From NCBI GenBank assembly GCA_947456005.1, contig CANGRP010000088.1:1-9270 (forward strand): DNA of 9,270 nt. Direction: 5' to 3'. A program made the position numbers and the translations under genes. Source of the DNA: Caulobacteraceae bacterium (GTDB lineage Bacteria > Pseudomonadota > Alphaproteobacteria > Caulobacterales > Caulobacteraceae). Of the stretch, positions 5,612 to 9,270 are shown piece by piece. Under the pieces are notes generated by a model, which saw nothing but the letters and a program-made list of their open reading frames with translations, ran no database searches and was not told the origin of the DNA. The number at the start of each line of letters is the position of its first letter. The first letter of the stretch is position 1.

Positions 5612-7723
5612 ATGATGCGGAACGTCCTGCGCCCAGCCGCCCTGGCGGCGTCACTCCTCCTGGGGACCCTTGCGATGACCGAAGCCCGAGCCGGGGATGA
5701 CCCCTTCACCTGGATGGAGGAGATCGAGGGCGAGCGCGCCCTGACCTGGGCGAAGGCCGAGAACGCCCGCTCCCTGCCCAGGCTGCAGAACGACCCGCGC
5801 TATGCCGGCCTCTACGCGGAGGCCCAGGCCATCGCGACGGCCCCGGACCGCATTCCCGGGATTGCCTTCGCCGGCGGGGAAAGGATCCGGGACTTCTGGC
5901 AGGACCGCACCCATGTCCGGGGCCTTTGGCGCGAGACGGACCTCGCCAGCTACCGGTCGGGCGCGCCGGCCTGGCGCACGATCCTCGACGTCGACGCCCT
6001 GGCCAAGTCGGAGGGCGGCAACTGGGTCTTCGCCGGGGTCGACTGTCTGGCGCCGGACAATCGGCTCTGCCTGGTGAGCCTGTCCAATGGCGGCAAGGAC
6101 GCCGTGACGGTGCGGGAGTTCGACGCCCGCGAGGGCCGGTTCCTCGACGGCGGGTTCCGCCTGCCTGAGGGCAAGCACCGCTTTGACTGGATCGACCGCG
6201 ACACCCTTTTGGTCGTCACGGCCCTCTCGCCGGCGGAAAGCACCGTCTCGGGCTATCCGTACGTCGCGCGCCTGCTGACGCGGGGCCAGACGCTCGCCCA
6301 GGCCCCGGAGGTGTTCCGCGGCGACCGTAAGGACGGCGGTTACGGGGTGAACGGGCAGGTCTTCCGGAACGCCGGGGGAGAGGTCGAGGCCGTGATCCTG
6401 ACCCGGCCCCTCGACACCTTCAGCGCCGAGCATCACCTGCTGGCGGGAGACCGGACCCTGAAGCTGGCCCTGCCCCTGCGCTCAACCGTCCAGGCCCTGG
6501 TCGCCGGCCGGCTGGTGGTCAGCCTTGAGGCCGACTGGGCGGCGGCCGGCCTGAAGGCCGGTGACCTTGTCGACTTCGACCTGGCCGCAGTCCGAGCCGC
6601 GCCGGAAGCCCTGCGGCCGGAACTGGTGCTGCGTCCGACCGAGAGCCAGAGCGTCGAACAGGTCGCCTCGACCCGGGACCGGCTGGTCATTGGCCTCCTG
6701 GATAATGTCCGGGGCCAGGTCCGCAGCCTGAAGCGGTCCGGCGCCGGCTGGAGCTCAGAGACCCTCGCCCTGCCGGCGGACTCGACCCTGACCCTCACCT
6801 CGGTCAGCCGGGATGGCGACAGGATCCTGGTGAGCGCGGCGGGCTACCTGTCCCCGACCAGCCAGTGGCTGGCGGACGCCACGGGCGGCGCGCCGGAGCG
6901 CCTGCGCAGCCTGCCGGCCCGGTTCGACGCCTCAAACATGATCGCCGAGCAGCACTGGGCGGTCTCGAAGGACGGGACGCGGGTCCCCTACTCGGTCGTC
7001 CGCCGGAAGGATGCCCCGATGGACGGCTCCAACCCGACCCTCCTCCACGCCTATGGCGGTTTCCTGGTCAGCCAGACGCCGGCCTACGCCGCCACGCCCG
7101 GAAAGCTCTGGGTGGAGCGGGGCGGGATCTATGTGGTGGCCAATATCCGGGGCGGCGGCGAGTTCGGGCCGCGCTGGCACAATGCGGGCCTGAAGCTGGA
7201 CCGGATGCGGGTCTATGAGGACTTCTTCGCCGTCTCCGAAGACCTCATCCGTCGCGGCTACACCTCGCCCCGGCGGCTGGGGATCATGGGGGGGTCGAAC
7301 GGCGGGCTCCTCATGGGCGTCGCCCTGACCCAGCGTCCGGAACTCTACAACGCCGTAGTCATCCAGGTGCCCCTGTTCGACATGATCCGCTACACCCAGA
7401 TCGGCGCCGGCGCCTCCTGGGTGGGAGAGTACGGGGACCCGGCCGTCCCGGCGGAGCGCGAGATGCTGCTCAGCTACTCGCCCTACCAGAACCTGAAGGC
7501 GGGGCGGCCCTATCCCACCGTCTTCATCGAGACCTCGACCAAGGACGACCGGGTCCACCCGGCCCACGCCCGCAAGGCGGCCGCCCGGCTGAGGGACCTT
7601 GGCTACGACTTCCTCTACTACGAGAACATGGACGGGGGTCACGCCGCCGCGGCGAACCTCAACGAGCGCGCCCTCCGGCAGGCCCTGGAATACACCTATC
7701 TCATGCAGCGGCTGATGGACTGA
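5612..7723 (+). CDS. Exported prolyl oligopeptidase family serine peptidase (S9A type)
   Basis: The product is 703 aa, normal for the family. ATG codons occur at 5612 and 5615; a GGAG site 5 nt before the first supports 5612. A signal peptide is likely, with cleavage after A25-R26-A27. The mature N-terminus DPFTWMEEIEGERALTW is the classic start of bacterial S9A enzymes. A beta-propeller gate domain covers roughly residues 80-420. The alpha/beta hydrolase domain follows, with YGGF (481-484), NIRGGGEFG (511-519), the nucleophile motif GGSNGG with Ser562, Asp in KDDRVHP (D645 or D646) and His677 in GGHAAA. W603 in GASWVGEYG sits where porcine enzyme Trp595 stacks on the substrate proline. Known family activity is cleavage after proline in short peptides, here predicted in the periplasm. 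It is divergent from the sulfatase and convergent with the barrel gene 33 bp away, so it is probably a single-gene unit. Confidence 0.94.
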   Translation: MMRNVLRPAALAASLLLGTLAMTEARAGDDPFTWMEEIEGERALTWAKAENARSLPRLQNDPRYAGLYAEAQAIATAPDRIPGIAFAGGERIRDFWQDRTHVRGLWRETDLASYRSGAPAWRTILDVDALAKSEGGNWVFAGVDCLAPDNRLCLVSLSNGGKDAVTVREFDAREGRFLDGGFRLPEGKHRFDWIDRDTLLVVTALSPAESTVSGYPYVARLLTRGQTLAQAPEVFRGDRKDGGYGVNGQVFRNAGGEVEAVILTRPLDTFSAEHHLLAGDRTLKLALPLRSTVQALVAGRLVVSLEADWAAAGLKAGDLVDFDLAAVRAAPEALRPELVLRPTESQSVEQVASTRDRLVIGLLDNVRGQVRSLKRSGAGWSSETLALPADSTLTLTSVSRDGDRILVSAAGYLSPTSQWLADATGGAPERLRSLPARFDASNMIAEQHWAVSKDGTRVPYSVVRRKDAPMDGSNPTLLHAYGGFLVSQTPAYAATPGKLWVERGGIYVVANIRGGGEFGPRWHNAGLKLDRMRVYEDFFAVSEDLIRRGYTSPRRLGIMGGSNGGLLMGVALTQRPELYNAVVIQVPLFDMIRYTQIGAGASWVGEYGDPAVPAEREMLLSYSPYQNLKAGRPYPTVFIETSTKDDRVHPAHARKAAARLRDLGYDFLYYENMDGGHAAAANLNERALRQALEYTYLMQRLMD

Positions 7724-7756
7724 CCGCGGCTTCGGGGCGGCGGCGGGCAAGGGCTG

Positions 7757-9270
7757 TCAACGCGCCCGGCTCAGCGTGATATCGACCCCGTTCACGAAGT
7801 CCGCCCGGTCGTTGATGGTGACCTCCGGGGCCTCGTCGGCGGTGAGCCGAAGGCCGGTCAGCTGCTCAGGCGAGACCCGGAGCCGATAGGTTCCCGGCCG
7901 GACGTTGGGCATGATGTAGTAGCCGTCGCCGCCGCTGACGGTGTCCGACACGACCTTGCCTGAAGAGTCGACGAGCTGGAGGCGAGCATTGCCGATCCCG
8001 CGGCGGCCCTCGTCCGACCGGAGATAGACGACGCCATCGATCTCGGAGGTCAGCACGACAGGGAAGTCTATGATCTGCACCTTTCCGGGGCGCGGCAGGA
8101 TACGGACCCCAGGGCGCGTGGGCTGCCACTGGACGTCGTCGAGGGTGCCGGGGTCCAGCGCCAGGTCAGCATAGGCCCGGGGCTGGAGCCGCGTCAGCAA
8201 GGTCTCGCCCCGGGCGTCGGTTCGCCCTCCCTGCCGGCCGCTGCCGTTGACCGTGAACCCTGCGTTCTCGATCGGCTCCTCGCCCGCGTCGAACCGGCCG
8301 TTGAAATTGGAGTCCAGAAAGACCTTGGCCGAGACAGCGCCGGAACCCGCCATGGGCCTCCAGTCGCTCATGGCCCGGCCGCTTCTCGGATTCCGGCCGA
8401 GGGCCGTCGTGATCTGCAGGCCCGCCCCGACATTCCGGGACCCGCCGTAGAGCCCGCTGAAGCCCACGCTGAAGGCGCCGAAGTTGCGGGTCCAGCCCGC
8501 CGTCAACGTTGTCTTGGCCGGGCCAAAAGTCTGGACGACGCCAAGAGAAAGACGGTTGTTCTCCCCGAGGCTCCTGTCGAGGTTCATGGCGAAGCTACTC
8601 AGCTTGATGTCGGGCCGGAGCATGTAGGCCAGCTGGCCGCTCACCCCCACGCCCGCGACGCGCTGGCTGGCCTGGAGAACGCCGGCGATGCTGTCGCCCC
8701 CGGGGGCGAGCTGCCAGTCAAGGGCGTTGGTGAAGCTGGCTCCGCCCGCGTTCAGGGAGAGACGCGGCTGGATCTTGTAGGTGCGGATCCCTGAGCCGGT
8801 CGCCTCGTGCCGGAAGTCGAGGGTGAAGGGTAGTCGCGTCTTGTCCGGGAGGTTCAGGGCGCCGGCGAGTCGCACCTGGTCACGGACCCGCAGCGGGTCT
8901 TCGATCCGCCCATAATCGTCACTGACCAGGCCTGTGATCCAGGTGCGGGAGGCGTCGACGGAGACCCGCTGGATCATCGTCCGGACACCGATCTCCGTGG
9001 CGGCGCCACTCTTCACGTCCTGCGTGTGGTCCAGGTTGAACAGGGACCCCAGGGCCGCAGCGCGCAGGCCCATGTTAAGGTAGGTGCTGTTCAGGGGCGA
9101 GCCTGTCCGGAGATTGTCCTCGCGCTCGATGTGAACGGCGCCCGCCGTCATGGAGAGGCCCTTGGCGATCCCGAGGTCCATCTGCAGGGTCGAACGGGCC
9201 GTGCGCTTGTCGCCCCTCTGGGCGCCCGCAAAGTAGTAGAACTCCCCCGGCTTCGTGACGGTCTGGTCCA
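7757..9270 (-). CDS. Large outer-membrane-type protein, beta-barrel plus two C-terminal beta-sandwich domains, partial (5' end outside window)
   Basis: The frame is open from the right edge (last full codon 9266-9268) to the stop at 7757-7759, 503 residues. The ATG at 9181 is internal: the 29 codons before it read in the same style. Numbering from that Met, residues 1-262 alternate polar and hydrophobic residues in short strands separated by turns, with few Cys or long hydrophobic helices, as in a transmembrane beta-barrel. Residues about 283-376 form a first C-terminal domain opening with VFLDSNFNGRFDAGEEP, a D-x-N-x-N-G-x-x-D-x-G-E loop (D290 to E301) typical of SdrD-B-like or calcium-binding folds. 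Residues about 382-470 form a second, carboxypeptidase-regulatory-like domain (GVVYL, then GDGYYIMPNVRPGTYRLRV). Barrel plus two such domains recalls chaperone-usher pathway ushers, particularly CS1/alpha-type ones, but no usher N-terminus or plug can be seen. A surface adhesin or transporter is the alternative. Confidence 0.75.
   Translation of the reverse strand, partial: DQTVTKPGEFYYFAGAQRGDKRTARSTLQMDLGIAKGLSMTAGAVHIEREDNLRTGSPLNSTYLNMGLRAAALGSLFNLDHTQDVKSGAATEIGVRTMIQRVSVDASRTWITGLVSDDYGRIEDPLRVRDQVRLAGALNLPDKTRLPFTLDFRHEATGSGIRTYKIQPRLSLNAGGASFTNALDWQLAPGGDSIAGVLQASQRVAGVGVSGQLAYMLRPDIKLSSFAMNLDRSLGENNRLSLGVVQTFGPAKTTLTAGWTRNFGAFSVGFSGLYGGSRNVGAGLQITTALGRNPRSGRAMSDWRPMAGSGAVSAKVFLDSNFNGRFDAGEEPIENAGFTVNGSGRQGGRTDARGETLLTRLQPRAYADLALDPGTLDDVQWQPTRPGVRILPRPGKVQIIDFPVVLTSEIDGVVYLRSDEGRRGIGNARLQLVDSSGKVVSDTVSGGDGYYIMPNVRPGTYRLRVSPEQLTGLRLTADEAPEVTINDRADFVNGVDITLSRAR

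Noticed and set aside
3936..5615. A 559-codon plus-strand open frame covering the sulfatase locus.
   Set aside because: It is the antisense shadow of the sulfatase, whose full set of catalytic motifs is on the minus strand. The shadow shows no recognisable domain and is Gly/Ala/Arg-rich, as expected from high GC.
7724..7740. A possible terminator hairpin after the S9A peptidase (CCGC at 7724-7727 with GCGG at 7737-7740).
   Set aside because: The stem has only four pairs with a 9-nt loop and no T tract on either strand. Such pairs arise by chance in DNA of this composition.
6932..7750. A 272-codon minus-strand frame opposite the S9A peptidase, and a similar 261-codon frame at 5651-6436.
   Set aside because: Both are antisense to a gene with clear family motifs, have no domain of their own and no convincing ribosome site.
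9179..9181. ATG at 9181 as the start of the barrel protein.
   Set aside because: The same frame stays open to the window edge with similar strand-like sequence (for example GEFYYFAGAQRGD), and no ribosome site or signal peptide is seen at this Met.

Overview
The window is very GC-rich (roughly 70%), with strong G/C preference at third codon positions, Sec-type signal peptides ending in ALA or ARA, and protein families common in Caulobacterales and related Alphaproteobacteria. I infer a free-living, catabolically versatile alphaproteobacterium (Phenylobacterium/Caulobacter-like). This assignment rests on composition and protein style only; there is no rRNA or other marker. I found no tRNA, rRNA, CRISPR array, insertion sequence or phage gene.

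There are seven protein-coding genes, tightly packed with frequent strand switches (+, -, +, -, -, +, -). From the left: the 3' part of a Baeyer-Villiger-type flavin monooxygenase (1-995, +); an exported beta-lactamase-fold serine hydrolase (1002-2045, -); a class I SAM-dependent methyltransferase (2139-2978, +); an HSL-family alpha/beta hydrolase (2981-3937, -) that follows an exported type I sulfatase (3963-5504, -) by 25 bp, the one clear co-directional pair; an exported S9A prolyl-oligopeptidase-type peptidase (5612-7723, +); and the C-terminal part of a large envelope protein, an apparent beta-barrel with two beta-sandwich domains (7757 to the right edge, -).

Two divergent intergenic regions (2046-2138 and 5505-5611) are the only places with room for promoters. 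The three convergent junctions have gaps of 6, 2 and 33 bp. There is no non-coding stretch over 300 bp. The many other long open frames are GC-driven shadows, including a 660-codon antisense frame across 1002-2984.

Functionally, the set looks like a loose group of hydrolases and modifying enzymes: ketone oxygenation to ester, ester hydrolysis, sulfate-ester hydrolysis and peptide cleavage, with several products exported. A BVMO, a carboxylesterase-type hydrolase and a sulfatase close together fit breakdown of sulfated or ketone-bearing organic compounds, but no substrate can be read from the sequence. I see no convincing new multi-gene system. The gene most worth following is the truncated barrel protein at the right edge, which may be usher-like and whose partners would lie outside the window.
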